This document shows, piece after piece, positions 7,197 to 15,817 of a DNA stretch of 64,000 bases. Position 1 is the first letter of the stretch; every line of letters begins with the position of its first letter. Both the position numbers and the translations under genes were made by a program. Origin of the DNA: Bradyrhizobium sp. Ghvi (GTDB lineage Bacteria; Pseudomonadota; Alphaproteobacteria; Rhizobiales; Xanthobacteraceae); the NCBI RefSeq assembly GCF_900115265.1, contig NZ_FOVU01000007.1, positions 248,001 through 312,000 on the forward strand, in the 5' to 3' direction. The notes under the pieces were generated by a model that was not told where the DNA came from, made no database searches, and saw only the letters and a list, made by a program, of their open reading frames with translations.

Positions 7197-10006
7197 TGGG
7201 ATTGCCGCTCGCTTTCACCGAACCGCTGCTGCTGATCGGCCTTGTCAGCCTTCCGGTGCTGTGGTGGCTGCTCCGCGTGATGCCGCCGCGTCCGCGCCGC
7301 GTCGAGTTTCCGCCGACGCGCCTATTGTTCGAGATCGCGCCAAGGGAAGAGACTCCGTCGCGGACGCCGTGGTGGCTGACCGCATTGCGGCTCCTGGCTG
7401 CGGCCCTCGTCATCTTCGCCGCCGCCGGCCCGATCTGGAATCCGCAGACGGGCCTTGCCGCCAGCAAGGCGCCGCTGATGATCATGTTCGACGACGGCTG
7501 GAGCGCTGCTTCGAACTGGGACACCAGGATCCGGGCCGCCGACGAGCTGATCGCGAACGCCGACAACGACCGCCGCGCCGTCGCGCTGGTGCCGCTGTCC
7601 GAGCCGAACCGCGATATCACGCTGATGCCGGCCGGCGCGGCGCGCGTTGCACTGCGGCAGATCGTGCCAAAGCCCTATTCGATCGACCGTGTTGAAACCC
7701 TCACCGCGATTGATCGTTTCCTCAAGGCAACCGGCGATTGCGAGATCGCCTGGCTGTCTGATGGCGTCGACACCGGCCGCGGCGAAGAGTTCGTGGCCGG
7801 GCTCGGCAAGACCTTGGGGGATCGCAGCTTGACGGTGTTCGAAGGCGGCACCTCCTCCCCGATGGCGCTGGTCGCGGCGGAGAACGCGGCTGCGAAGATG
7901 ACGGTGAAAGTGCTGCGCACCGACAGCGGCCTTTCCACCGGCACCGTGCGCGCCCTGGACCAGAAGGCCTCGCCGATCGGCGAAGCACGCTTCACCTTCG
8001 GACCGCAGGACAAGGAGACCGAGGCAGCGTTCGACCTGCCGGTCGAGTTGCGCAACGACATCTCCCGGCTCGAGATATCAGGCGAGCGTTCGGCCGGCGC
8101 GGTGCAGCTGCTCGACAAGCGCTGGCGCCGCCGCGCCATCGGCATCGTTTCGGGCTCCACCAGCGAGACCGCGCAGCCGCTGCTGGCCCCGACCTTCTAT
8201 CTCACGCGCGCACTGGCGCCGTTTGCCGACGTGCGGCTCGCCGACAAGGGCTCGCCGCAGCAGGGCATCACCCAATTCCTGGACCAGAAGCTGCCGATGA
8301 TCATCCTCGCCGATGTCGGCACCGTCGCGCCCGAATTGCGCGAGCGCCTCAACGCCTGGATCGACCAGGGCGGCGTGCTGGTGCGGTTCGCCGGTCCCCG
8401 CCTGGCACAGGCCGAGGATGATCTCGTACCGGTCAAGCTGCGCAAGGGCGGCCGCACGCTCGGCGGCAGCCTGACCTGGGAGAAGCCGCAGCACCTCGCC
8501 AGCTTCGCCGCTGACGGTCCGTTTGCCGGCGTCGCCGTCCCCAAGGACGTCACCGTGAGCCGGCAGGTCCTGGCCGAGCCCGACGCCGTGCTCGCCACCA
8601 AGAGCTGGGCTTCGCTCGAAGACGGCACGCCGCTCGTGACTGGCGAGCATCGCGGCAAGGGCATCGTCAGCCTGTTCCATGTCAGCGCCGACATGCGCTG
8701 GTCGGACCTGCCGATGTCCGGCACCTTCGTCGAAATGCTGAGGCGCGTCGTCGAGATGTCCGGCTACACGGCCAAGCCCGGCGCCGGCGTTGCCGGCGAA
8801 GCCAGCACCGAGACGCTGGCGCCGCTGCACATGCTCGACGGCTTCGGCGCCTTCGGGCCGCCGCCCGCCACCGCCAAGCCGCTGACGGCTGATTATCGCG
8901 ACCGCGCCACGCCGGACCATCCGCCCGGCTTCTACGGTCCGGCAGAAGGACCGCTCGCCGTGAACACGCTCGCCAGCGCCGACCGCATCGCTGCCCTCAA
9001 CACCGCGAGCCTGCGCGCCCGGCACGCCACTTACACAAATGCCGAGCCGCGCGATCTGCGCGGCTGGCTGCTGTCGACCTCGCTGGCGCTGTTCCTGGTC
9101 GACGCCATCATCGTCGCGCTGCTCGGCGGTGGTCTCGCGGCGCTGCTGCGACGGCGAGCCGCGCCCGCGATGATCCTGATCGGGTTCATGCTCGCCGGCG
9201 TCGCAGTTCTCTCGCCGACGCCGGCGCGCGCCGACAGCGCTGCGGACGAGTTCGCGATGAAGTCGACCTCGCAGACGCGCCTCGCCTATGTCGTGACCGG
9301 CAATGCTGACGTCGACTCCATCGTCAAGGCCGGCATGTCCGGCCTGACGCTGTTCCTGGCGCAGCGCACTGCGCTCGAGGCCGGCGATCCCGTCGGTGTC
9401 GATCCCGCGCACGACGAACTCGCCTTCTTCCCGCTGATCTACTGGCCGATCGTGCCGGGCCAGCCGAAACCGCCACAGGACGCGATCAACAAGATCGACG
9501 CCTATATGAAGCAGGGCGGCACCGTGATCTTCGACACCCGCGACGCGATCGAGGCGCCGCCCGGCGACAATGGAGCCTCGCAGACCCCGGGCATGCAGAC
9601 CCTCCGCGAGATCCTGTCCTCACTCGACGTCCCCGAGCTGGAGCCGGTGCCGCGCGAGCACGTGCTGACCAAGACCTTCTACCTGCTGCGCGACTTCCCC
9701 GGCCGCTTCAACTCGGGCCAGACCTGGGTCGAGGCGCTGCCGCGCGAGGACGACGACGAGAGCGCACAGCGGCCCGCGCGCGGCGGCGACGGCGTCTCGC
9801 CGATCATCATCACCTCCAACGACCTCGCGGGCGCCTGGGCGCTCCGTCCCGACGGCCAGCCGATGCTGCCGCTTACGCCGGGCGAGCCGCGCCAGCGCGA
9901 ATTCGCCTACCGCGCCGGCGTGAACATCGTGATGTACACGCTGACCGGCAACTACAAGGCCGACCAGGTGCACGCACCGGCACTGATCGAACGGCTGGGG
10001 CAATAG
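7193..10006 (+). CDS. BatA/DUF4159 fusion membrane protein of the MoxR cluster
   Basis: A 937-residue inner-membrane protein. The N-terminus is the BatA (aerotolerance regulator) domain with helices at about 12-28 and 60-78. A VWA-like middle follows, in which the metal site is degenerate (FDDGWSAASNW instead of DxSxS). Helices at about 623-650 and 657-672 precede a C-terminal DUF4159 domain (about 690-930) beginning after ADSAADEF. The ATG at 7193 overlaps the DUF58 stop; a second ATG at 7196 is out of frame. Members occur next to moxR in many alphaproteobacteria; the biochemical role is not established. Confidence 0.88.
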   Translation: MMGLPLAFTEPLLLIGLVSLPVLWWLLRVMPPRPRRVEFPPTRLLFEIAPREETPSRTPWWLTALRLLAAALVIFAAAGPIWNPQTGLAASKAPLMIMFDDGWSAASNWDTRIRAADELIANADNDRRAVALVPLSEPNRDITLMPAGAARVALRQIVPKPYSIDRVETLTAIDRFLKATGDCEIAWLSDGVDTGRGEEFVAGLGKTLGDRSLTVFEGGTSSPMALVAAENAAAKMTVKVLRTDSGLSTGTVRALDQKASPIGEARFTFGPQDKETEAAFDLPVELRNDISRLEISGERSAGAVQLLDKRWRRRAIGIVSGSTSETAQPLLAPTFYLTRALAPFADVRLADKGSPQQGITQFLDQKLPMIILADVGTVAPELRERLNAWIDQGGVLVRFAGPRLAQAEDDLVPVKLRKGGRTLGGSLTWEKPQHLASFAADGPFAGVAVPKDVTVSRQVLAEPDAVLATKSWASLEDGTPLVTGEHRGKGIVSLFHVSADMRWSDLPMSGTFVEMLRRVVEMSGYTAKPGAGVAGEASTETLAPLHMLDGFGAFGPPPATAKPLTADYRDRATPDHPPGFYGPAEGPLAVNTLASADRIAALNTASLRARHATYTNAEPRDLRGWLLSTSLALFLVDAIIVALLGGGLAALLRRRAAPAMILIGFMLAGVAVLSPTPARADSAADEFAMKSTSQTRLAYVVTGNADVDSIVKAGMSGLTLFLAQRTALEAGDPVGVDPAHDELAFFPLIYWPIVPGQPKPPQDAINKIDAYMKQGGTVIFDTRDAIEAPPGDNGASQTPGMQTLREILSSLDVPELEPVPREHVLTKTFYLLRDFPGRFNSGQTWVEALPREDDDESAQRPARGGDGVSPIIITSNDLAGAWALRPDGQPMLPLTPGEPRQREFAYRAGVNIVMYTLTGNYKADQVHAPALIERLGQ

Positions 10007-10013
10007 GATCGAG

Positions 10014-12077
10014 ATGAACTACGGCATCGCCTTTACGCCGCTTGTCCCTGCGATCGTCCTGTGGATCGCGCTCGCAGCGATCGTGGTCATCGCGATCGTG
10101 CTGTTGCTTGCGCGGGCGCGCGGCGCGGCCGTGCGCGTCGCTGCGCTGGCGCTGTTCTTGCTGGCGCTCGCCAATCCCTCCTTCACGCGCGAGGATCGCG
10201 ATCCCCTCACCTCGGTCGCCGCCGTCGTCGTCGACAAGAGCCCGAGCCAGAATTTCGGCAAGCGCAACCAGGAAGCCGCGAAGGCGCAGGAGGCGCTGGT
10301 CGATGCCTTGAAGAGGATCAAGGGACTGGAGGTGCGCGTCGTCGAGGCCGGACAGGCCGATGGCGAGACCGACGGCACGAAGCTGTTCGGCGCCCTGGCC
10401 TCGGCGCTGTCGGACGTGCCGGTCGACCGCGTCGCCGGTGCATTTCTGATCACCGACGGCCGCGTGCATGACATCCCCGCCAACGCCGCCGCGCTTGGCT
10501 TCCAGGCGCCGGTGCAGGCCCTGATCACCGGCCAGAAGGACGAGCGCGATCGCCGCATCGCCATCACCGCGGCGCCGCGCTTCGGCATCGTCGGCCAGAC
10601 CCAGACCATCAGCTACAAGCTCGACGACCAGGGCGTCACCGGCGAGCGCGCCAAGGTCACGGTCCGCCGCGACGGCGAGGTCATCAACGAGCGGACGCTC
10701 TCGAGCGGCCAGAGCGCGAGCGTCGACGTCGAGATCAAGCATGCCGGCCCGAACATCGTCGAGATCGAGGCCTCGCCGCTCGAAAGAGAATTGACCCCGG
10801 TGAACAACCGCGCTGTCGTCGCCATCGACGGCGTGCGCGACAAGCTGCGCGTGCTGCTGGTCTCCGGCGAGCCGCATTCCGGCGAGCGCACCTGGCGCAA
10901 CCTGCTCAAGTCGGACGCCAGCGTCGACCTCGTGCACTTCACGATTCTAAGGCCACCGGAGAAACAGGACGGCACGCCGATCAACGAACTCTCGCTGATC
11001 GCGTTTCCGACCCGTGAGCTGTTCCAGCAGCACATCAACGAATTCCAGCTGATCATCTTCGATCGCTACGCCCGTCAGGGCGTACTGCCGATCGCGTATT
11101 TCGACAACATCGCGCGCTATGTGCGTTCGGGCGGTGCCGTGCTGGTCTCGGCCGGTCCCGACTATGCATCCAACACCAGCATCTGGCGCACGCCGCTCGA
11201 CACGGTGCTGCCGGCGGAGCCGGTCGGCGTGACCGAGAAGCCGTTCTATGCGCACCTCTCCGACATCGGCAAACGCCATCCCGTGACACGCGGGCTGGAG
11301 GGCGCGGCGTTCGAGCCGCCGCATTGGAGCCGCTTCTTCCGCACCGTGGACACCCGCAATTCGGTCAACCCGCCCGTCATGACCGGCGCGGACGGCAAGC
11401 CGCTGTTGTTCCTGTCGCGCTTCGGCGAGGGCCGCGTCGCGCTGCTGCTGTCCGACCACATCTGGCTGTGGGCGCGCGGCTATGAGGGCGGCGGCCCGCA
11501 TCTCGATCTGCTCAGGCGAATGTCGCACTGGCTGATGAAGCAGCCGGACCTCGACGAGGAAGCGCTGCGCCTGCAGGTGCAGGGCAAGGACCTCGTCGTG
11601 GTGCGCCAGACCATGGGCGACAGCGTGCAGCCGGTGAGCGTGACCTCACCCTCCGGCGTCTCACACGAGCTGACGCTCAGCCCCGGCGACCCCGGCGAGT
11701 GGCGCGCCAGCCTGCCGGCCAGCGAGCTCGGCCTGTGGCAGGCGACCGACGGCACGCTGAAGGCGCTGATCAATGTCGGCCCGACCAATCCGAAGGAGTT
11801 TTCGGAAGTCACCTCCACCACCGAGACGTTGAAGCCGCTGACGCAGGCGACCGGCGGCAATTCGGTGCGGATCGCGGAAGGCGGCAGCGTCGAACTGCCG
11901 CGCATCGTGCCGGTGCGCTCGACCAGCGTCTTTGCCGGCGACGGCTGGATGGGCGTGCGCATGCGCGACGCCAGCGTCGTCAAAGGCGTCGGCGTGCTGC
12001 CGATCTTCGCCGGCCTGATCGGGCTTCTGCTGCTGCTCGGCGCATTTGCCGCGACCTGGGTGCGCGAGGGGCGGTGA
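10014..12077 (+). CDS. VWA-domain membrane protein with glutamine-amidotransferase-like fold
   Basis: A 687-residue membrane protein that closes the MoxR operon, 7 nt after the preceding stop. Two N-terminal helices (about 10-33 and 38-54) are followed by an intact VWA metal site, DKSPS at 74-78, and by FLITDGRVHD. The middle (about 280-500) resembles a class I glutamine amidotransferase-like fold without an evident catalytic cysteine motif. A C-terminal helix lies at about 662-680. The intact DxSxS contrasts with the degenerate site of its neighbour, suggesting that this is the metal-binding adhesive partner of the ATPase. Function is inferred from context only. Confidence 0.85.
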   Translation: MNYGIAFTPLVPAIVLWIALAAIVVIAIVLLLARARGAAVRVAALALFLLALANPSFTREDRDPLTSVAAVVVDKSPSQNFGKRNQEAAKAQEALVDALKRIKGLEVRVVEAGQADGETDGTKLFGALASALSDVPVDRVAGAFLITDGRVHDIPANAAALGFQAPVQALITGQKDERDRRIAITAAPRFGIVGQTQTISYKLDDQGVTGERAKVTVRRDGEVINERTLSSGQSASVDVEIKHAGPNIVEIEASPLERELTPVNNRAVVAIDGVRDKLRVLLVSGEPHSGERTWRNLLKSDASVDLVHFTILRPPEKQDGTPINELSLIAFPTRELFQQHINEFQLIIFDRYARQGVLPIAYFDNIARYVRSGGAVLVSAGPDYASNTSIWRTPLDTVLPAEPVGVTEKPFYAHLSDIGKRHPVTRGLEGAAFEPPHWSRFFRTVDTRNSVNPPVMTGADGKPLLFLSRFGEGRVALLLSDHIWLWARGYEGGGPHLDLLRRMSHWLMKQPDLDEEALRLQVQGKDLVVVRQTMGDSVQPVSVTSPSGVSHELTLSPGDPGEWRASLPASELGLWQATDGTLKALINVGPTNPKEFSEVTSTTETLKPLTQATGGNSVRIAEGGSVELPRIVPVRSTSVFAGDGWMGVRMRDASVVKGVGVLPIFAGLIGLLLLLGAFAATWVREGR

Positions 12078-12083
12078 GGCGCG

Positions 12084-12240
12084 ATGGGGGATGAGGCTTG
12101 CTCCCCGCCTCGCTCGCTTGCTTGCGGGAGAGGCCGACACGCTCGGCGAGCGTGGCGGGTGAGGGTTCTTTCCTCTTGGGGATTGTCCCGTTGCGGAGAC
12201 ACCCTCTCCCCAACCCTCTCCCGCAAGCGCGGTAGAGGGG
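12084..12240. repeat. Extragenic palindromic repeat (CTCTCCCGCAAG family)
   Basis: The 344-bp gap 12078-12421 contains a degenerate palindromic element. GCTTGCGGGAGAGG at 12120-12133 is the exact inverse complement of 12215-12228, enclosing GTGAGGGTT and ACCCTCTCCCC segments. Elements like this are common between rhizobial genes. The remainder of the gap (12241-12421) carries the promoter region and Zur-like box of the next gene. Confidence 0.7.
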
Positions 12241-12337
12241 GCACACCTGCGTCGTTGAGACAGCCAAACCTAACCGCGCACTAGTTGCCTGAACAACACA
12301 TCAAGCCGCACCCCTGCATATGCGGGTCCTCTCCCGG

Positions 12338-12378
12338 TTGACATCCGCTCCCACCTCTTGCGATGTTACATTATAACA
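12338..12378 (+). promoter_or_regulatory. Zur-like operator with upstream -35 element
   Basis: TGTTACA, one base, TATAACA at 12364-12378 is an inverted repeat with one arm mismatch. It closely resembles the AT-rich Zur boxes of rhizobia (TGTTATA-type arms). It lies 43 bp upstream of the DUF2946 start (12422), and a TTGACA hexamer at 12338-12343 could be the -35 element, placing the box over the -10 region. Zinc-dependent repression is inferred from box, position and downstream genes; Fur-family relatives with similar boxes are an alternative. Confidence 0.55.
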
Positions 12379-12421
12379 CCGCAGCGTCTGGTCGGCGCCT
12401 CGCGGTGTGAGGTGCGTTTGG

Positions 12422-12844
12422 ATGAAGTGGTTTCGCTCGAATATCAGGCACGGCGCCCGGCTCGCGATGTTCGCGATGCTGGTGCAGTTTGCGCTGACGT
12501 TCGGCCACAGCCACTGGTTCGCGCAGGCCGCGCCGCTTGCGCAGTCGCAGCTCACCGGCAGCGACAAGGGAACTGCCAAGGGGACCGCCAAGAGCATTGC
12601 GTCGCCCGATAGCGCGGCAGTCCAGAAGCAGTCACCGACAAACCCCGACCGCGAACAGCCGGGCGACGACAATTGCGCGATCTGCGCATTGGTCGCGATG
12701 GCCGGCACGGTGGTGTTCGCGACGCCGCCTCTGCTGCATTTGCCGCAGGCGGTCGAACTGCTCTATCGCACCACCGATGCCGAATTCCTCCATCTGGAAT
12801 CGGCAAGCCACGCGTTCCAGCCACGCGCGCCTCCTGCCTCCTGA
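12422..12844 (+). CDS. DUF2946 family protein, candidate metal-binding
   Basis: A 140-residue protein with a hydrophobic N-terminal segment (about 17-40) containing GHSHWF, and a later DDNCAICALVAMAG motif. This is the DUF2946 pattern, with an HxH and a CxxC that could bind metal. The C-terminus has one more hydrophobic stretch. GAGG sits 9 nt before the ATG at 12422; an in-frame GTG at 12407 has no better site. It is followed 141 bp later by a TonB-dependent receptor and preceded by a Zur-like box, which points to zinc (or copper) handling. The family has no established biochemical function. Confidence 0.75.
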   Translation: MKWFRSNIRHGARLAMFAMLVQFALTFGHSHWFAQAAPLAQSQLTGSDKGTAKGTAKSIASPDSAAVQKQSPTNPDREQPGDDNCAICALVAMAGTVVFATPPLLHLPQAVELLYRTTDAEFLHLESASHAFQPRAPPAS

Positions 12845-12985
12845 TCTGCGACGCTTGATCACCTGGGCCCGCCGCATTGGCGGATGCCCGAGAGCCGTTG
12901 AAGTCGAATTCCGTCGCACTGCGGCGGCAGGCTGCCTCCGATCAACATGTAGACCTTCGGACAGCGCCTGAAAGGAATCAGGATC

Positions 12986-15346
12986 ATGTCATTTGAATCG
13001 CGACGCGCGCAGCGTTTGGGCGGAGCAAGCCTGCTCTTGCTCGGCGTCGCCGCGAGCCCGGCGCTGGCGCAAGACAAGCCGGCCAGCACAGAGCTTCCCT
13101 CCATCACCGTAACGGCTCCGAGTCCCATCGTCCGCCGGGCGGTCGTGCCGTCCCGTAGCCCGGCCCGACCCTCGCGAACGGCGCGGGCGCGCAGCCGCGA
13201 ACGCACGGCGGAAACCACGCCGGCGGCCCCCGCGCCCGCTGTGCCCCAGCCGGGCGTGCTGCCCATCGTGACCAACCAGTTCGCGACCGTCACGGTGGTG
13301 CCGAGCGAGGAAATCCGCCGTGAGGGCGGCGGGCAGCTCGGCGACCTGCTGTTCTCGAAACCCGGCATCACCGGATCGAGCTTTGCGCCCGGCGGCTCGA
13401 GCCGACCGATCATCCGCGGCCTCGACGTCAACCGTGTAGGCATCGTCGAGAACGGCACCAATGCCGGCGGCGCCTCAGATCTCGGCGAGGATCATTTCGT
13501 GCCGATCGATCCGCTCGCGACCAACCAGGTCGAAGTGGTGCGTGGGCCGGCGGCACTACGCTACGGCTCGACGTCGATCGGCGGCGTCGTCAGCGCCACC
13601 AACAACCGGATTCCGGATGCGCTCCCGAGCTGCGCACCGTCGTTCCAGACTTACGGCCTGCCGACAAAAGCGCCGCTCGCGTCCGCGGCGACATCGCCCT
13701 GCGTCACGGCGGAGACGCGCAGCGCGTTCAGTTCGGTCGACCGCGGCGTCGAAAGCGGTGTGTTGCTCGACACCGGCGGCGGCAATTTTGCCTTCCATGC
13801 CGACGCCTATGGCCGCAATACCTCGGACTATTACATTCCGAGCTATCCGTATTTGTTCGACCAGACACGGCCGGTCGGCAGTCGCCAGCCGAATTCGGCA
13901 ACGCGGTCGGATGGCGCGTCGATCGGCGGGTCCTACATTTTCACAGGTGGCTTCATCGGCGCCTCGATCACGCAGAATGATTCGCTCTACCATATCCCCG
14001 GCATCGATGGCGCCGATCACCAGACCCGTATCGATGCGCATCAGACCAAGATCAACGTCAAGGGCGAATATCGCCCGGACGCCGCAGCGATCGATGCGAT
14101 CCGTCTCTGGGCCGGCGCCACCAACTACCGTCACAACGAGCTCGGTCTCGCCGATCCCGCCGATCCGACAACCGATGGTGTCCGGCAGACCTTCACCAAC
14201 AGGGAAGAGGAGATTCGCATCGAAACGCAGTTGATGCCGTTCAATGCGCGCTTCGCCGATGTGACCACTGCCTTCGGCTTTCAGGCAGGTCATCAGGAGC
14301 TGACTGCGCCGAGTCCGGACGATCCCGGCTCGCTGTTCAATGGATTATGGGACCCGAACCGCAACTACCGGGTCGCCGGCTACGTCTTCAACGAGTTCAA
14401 GTTCAGTGAACAGACCAGAGCGCAGATCGCCGGCCGGATCGAGCATGTCGAGCTGCACGGCACGACGCCCGACTTTCCGGCGGACTTCCTGCCCGACGGT
14501 ACGCCGCAGGCGCCCATTGCGCGCAACCCGTCGTTCACACCGAAGAGCGGCAGCATCGGGCTGCTGCAGGACCTGCCGGGCGGCATGGTCGGCAGCATCA
14601 CCGCGCAATATGTCGAGCGCGCGCCGAAGCCGGCCGAGCTGTTCTCGCGCGGTGGCCACGATGCGACCGCGACGTTCGACATCGGCAATCCGAACCTCAC
14701 CATCGAGACCGCGAAATCGGTCGAGGTCGGCGTGCGCAAGGCGACCGGGCCGGTCCGCTTCGAGGCGACGGCCTATTACACGCATTTCGACAATTTCATC
14801 TATCGCCGCCTCACCGGCGTGATGTGCGATGGCGACTTTGCCTCATGCGGCACGCCCGGGGCCGAGCTGAACCAGGCGGTCTATTCGCAACGCAACGCCA
14901 ACTTCCGCGGCGGCGAGTTCCAGTCACAGATCGATCTCGGCGCCTTCCAAGGCGGCATTTGGGGCATCGAGAACCAGCTCGACGTCGTGCGTGCCACCTT
15001 CACCGACGGCACCAACGTGCCACGCATTCCCCCCTTGCGGATGGGCGGCGGCGTATTCTGGCGCGACGACAACTGGCTGATGCGCGTCAACCTGTTGCAT
15101 GCCTTCGCCCAGAACAACATCGCCGCGATCGCGGAAACGCCGACGGCGGGCTACAACCTCTTGAAGGCCGAGGTGAGCTACAAGACCAAGCTCGACCGCA
15201 ACTGGTTCGGTGCGCGCGAGATGACGGCCGGTCTCGTCGGCAACAATCTCCTCAACGAGAACATTCGCAATTCGGTTTCCTACACCAAGGACGAGGTGCT
15301 GATGCCCGGCATCGGAGTGCGAGCGTTCGCGAACTTCAAGTTCTGA
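12986..15346 (+). CDS. TonB-dependent outer-membrane receptor, ZnuD-like
   Basis: A 786-residue receptor. The signal peptide ends ALA-QDK near residue 28, a TonB-box-like LPSITVTAP follows, and the plug (about 90-210) includes IIRGLDVNRVGIVENG and EVVRGPAALRYGS. A beta barrel follows and ends in a terminal phenylalanine (AFANFKF), as expected for barrel assembly. The plug segment DLGEDHFVPID resembles the region of ZnuD-type zinc receptors that carries a conserved DH. An Ala/Pro/Arg-rich linker near residues 45-85 is longer than usual. With the Zur-like box upstream, zinc uptake is the best guess; other metals or chelates are possible. Confidence 0.85.
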   Translation: MSFESRRAQRLGGASLLLLGVAASPALAQDKPASTELPSITVTAPSPIVRRAVVPSRSPARPSRTARARSRERTAETTPAAPAPAVPQPGVLPIVTNQFATVTVVPSEEIRREGGGQLGDLLFSKPGITGSSFAPGGSSRPIIRGLDVNRVGIVENGTNAGGASDLGEDHFVPIDPLATNQVEVVRGPAALRYGSTSIGGVVSATNNRIPDALPSCAPSFQTYGLPTKAPLASAATSPCVTAETRSAFSSVDRGVESGVLLDTGGGNFAFHADAYGRNTSDYYIPSYPYLFDQTRPVGSRQPNSATRSDGASIGGSYIFTGGFIGASITQNDSLYHIPGIDGADHQTRIDAHQTKINVKGEYRPDAAAIDAIRLWAGATNYRHNELGLADPADPTTDGVRQTFTNREEEIRIETQLMPFNARFADVTTAFGFQAGHQELTAPSPDDPGSLFNGLWDPNRNYRVAGYVFNEFKFSEQTRAQIAGRIEHVELHGTTPDFPADFLPDGTPQAPIARNPSFTPKSGSIGLLQDLPGGMVGSITAQYVERAPKPAELFSRGGHDATATFDIGNPNLTIETAKSVEVGVRKATGPVRFEATAYYTHFDNFIYRRLTGVMCDGDFASCGTPGAELNQAVYSQRNANFRGGEFQSQIDLGAFQGGIWGIENQLDVVRATFTDGTNVPRIPPLRMGGGVFWRDDNWLMRVNLLHAFAQNNIAAIAETPTAGYNLLKAEVSYKTKLDRNWFGAREMTAGLVGNNLLNENIRNSVSYTKDEVLMPGIGVRAFANFKF

Positions 15347-15353
15347 TCTCGCT

Positions 15354-15380
15354 GCGTCGGGGCCTGCGGGGCCCCGACGC
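15354..15380. terminator. GC-rich hairpin between convergent genes
   Basis: GCGTCGGGGCC and its exact inverse complement form an 11-bp stem with a 5-nt loop, directly after the TonB receptor stop and before the convergent RidA stop at 15394. There is no T-tract, so it may work as a bidirectional block rather than a classic intrinsic terminator. Confidence 0.6.
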
Positions 15381-15393
15381 AACACCTGGCAGC

Positions 15394-15777
15394 TCACTTG
15401 CGATAGGCGACGCAGTCGATTTCCACCTTGCAATCCACCACCATGCTCGACACCACGCAGGCCCGCGCCGGGGGATTGGCGCCGAAATATTCGGCGAAGA
15501 CCTTGTTGAAGCTTTGAAAGTCTCTGGGGTCGTCGAGCCAGACACCGCAACGCACGACATCCTTGGGCTCATAGCCGGCCTCGGTGAGGATGGCGAGCAT
15601 GTTGCGGATGGCCTTGTGCGATTGCGGGATGATGCCGCCCTCGATCACTTCACCGTTCTCCATCGGCGTCTGGCCGGAGACGTAGAGCCAACCGTCGGCC
15701 TCCACGGCCCGGGCAAACGGAAGGTGCTGGCCGCCGGTGCCAGTGCCACCGGCGGCGCCATAACGTTTCAGCGTCAT
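15394..15777 (-). CDS. RidA (YjgF/YER057c/UK114) family protein
   Basis: A 127-residue member of the RidA superfamily, trimeric enzymes that hydrolyse reactive enamine/imine intermediates made by amino-acid-degrading enzymes. Visible are LPFARAVEADGWLYVSGQTP near the N-terminus and the catalytic arginine motif NPPARACVV near the C-terminus. It is the last gene of a minus-strand set with a deacylase and an MFS permease, 40 nt after the deacylase stop, which suggests it clears imines formed during catabolism of the imported compound. Paralogs are common, so it need not be the housekeeping RidA. Confidence 0.9.
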   Translation of the reverse strand: MTLKRYGAAGGTGTGGQHLPFARAVEADGWLYVSGQTPMENGEVIEGGIIPQSHKAIRNMLAILTEAGYEPKDVVRCGVWLDDPRDFQSFNKVFAEYFGANPPARACVVSSMVVDCKVEIDCVAYRK

Positions 15778-15817
15778 TGATCTTGTCCTGTAGTTGATAA
15801 CTATGAGTGCGGAGCCG

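Noticed and set aside
8078..9412. 444-residue minus-strand frame inside the BatA/DUF4159 gene
   Set aside because: Entirely antisense to a domain-bearing gene and rich in Gly/Arg/His runs, so a shadow frame.
12379..12985. Cobalamin or other riboswitch ahead of the TonB receptor
   Set aside because: No conserved riboswitch elements were found; the 141-bp gap between DUF2946 and the receptor has no obvious aptamer, and the Zur-like box explains the region better.
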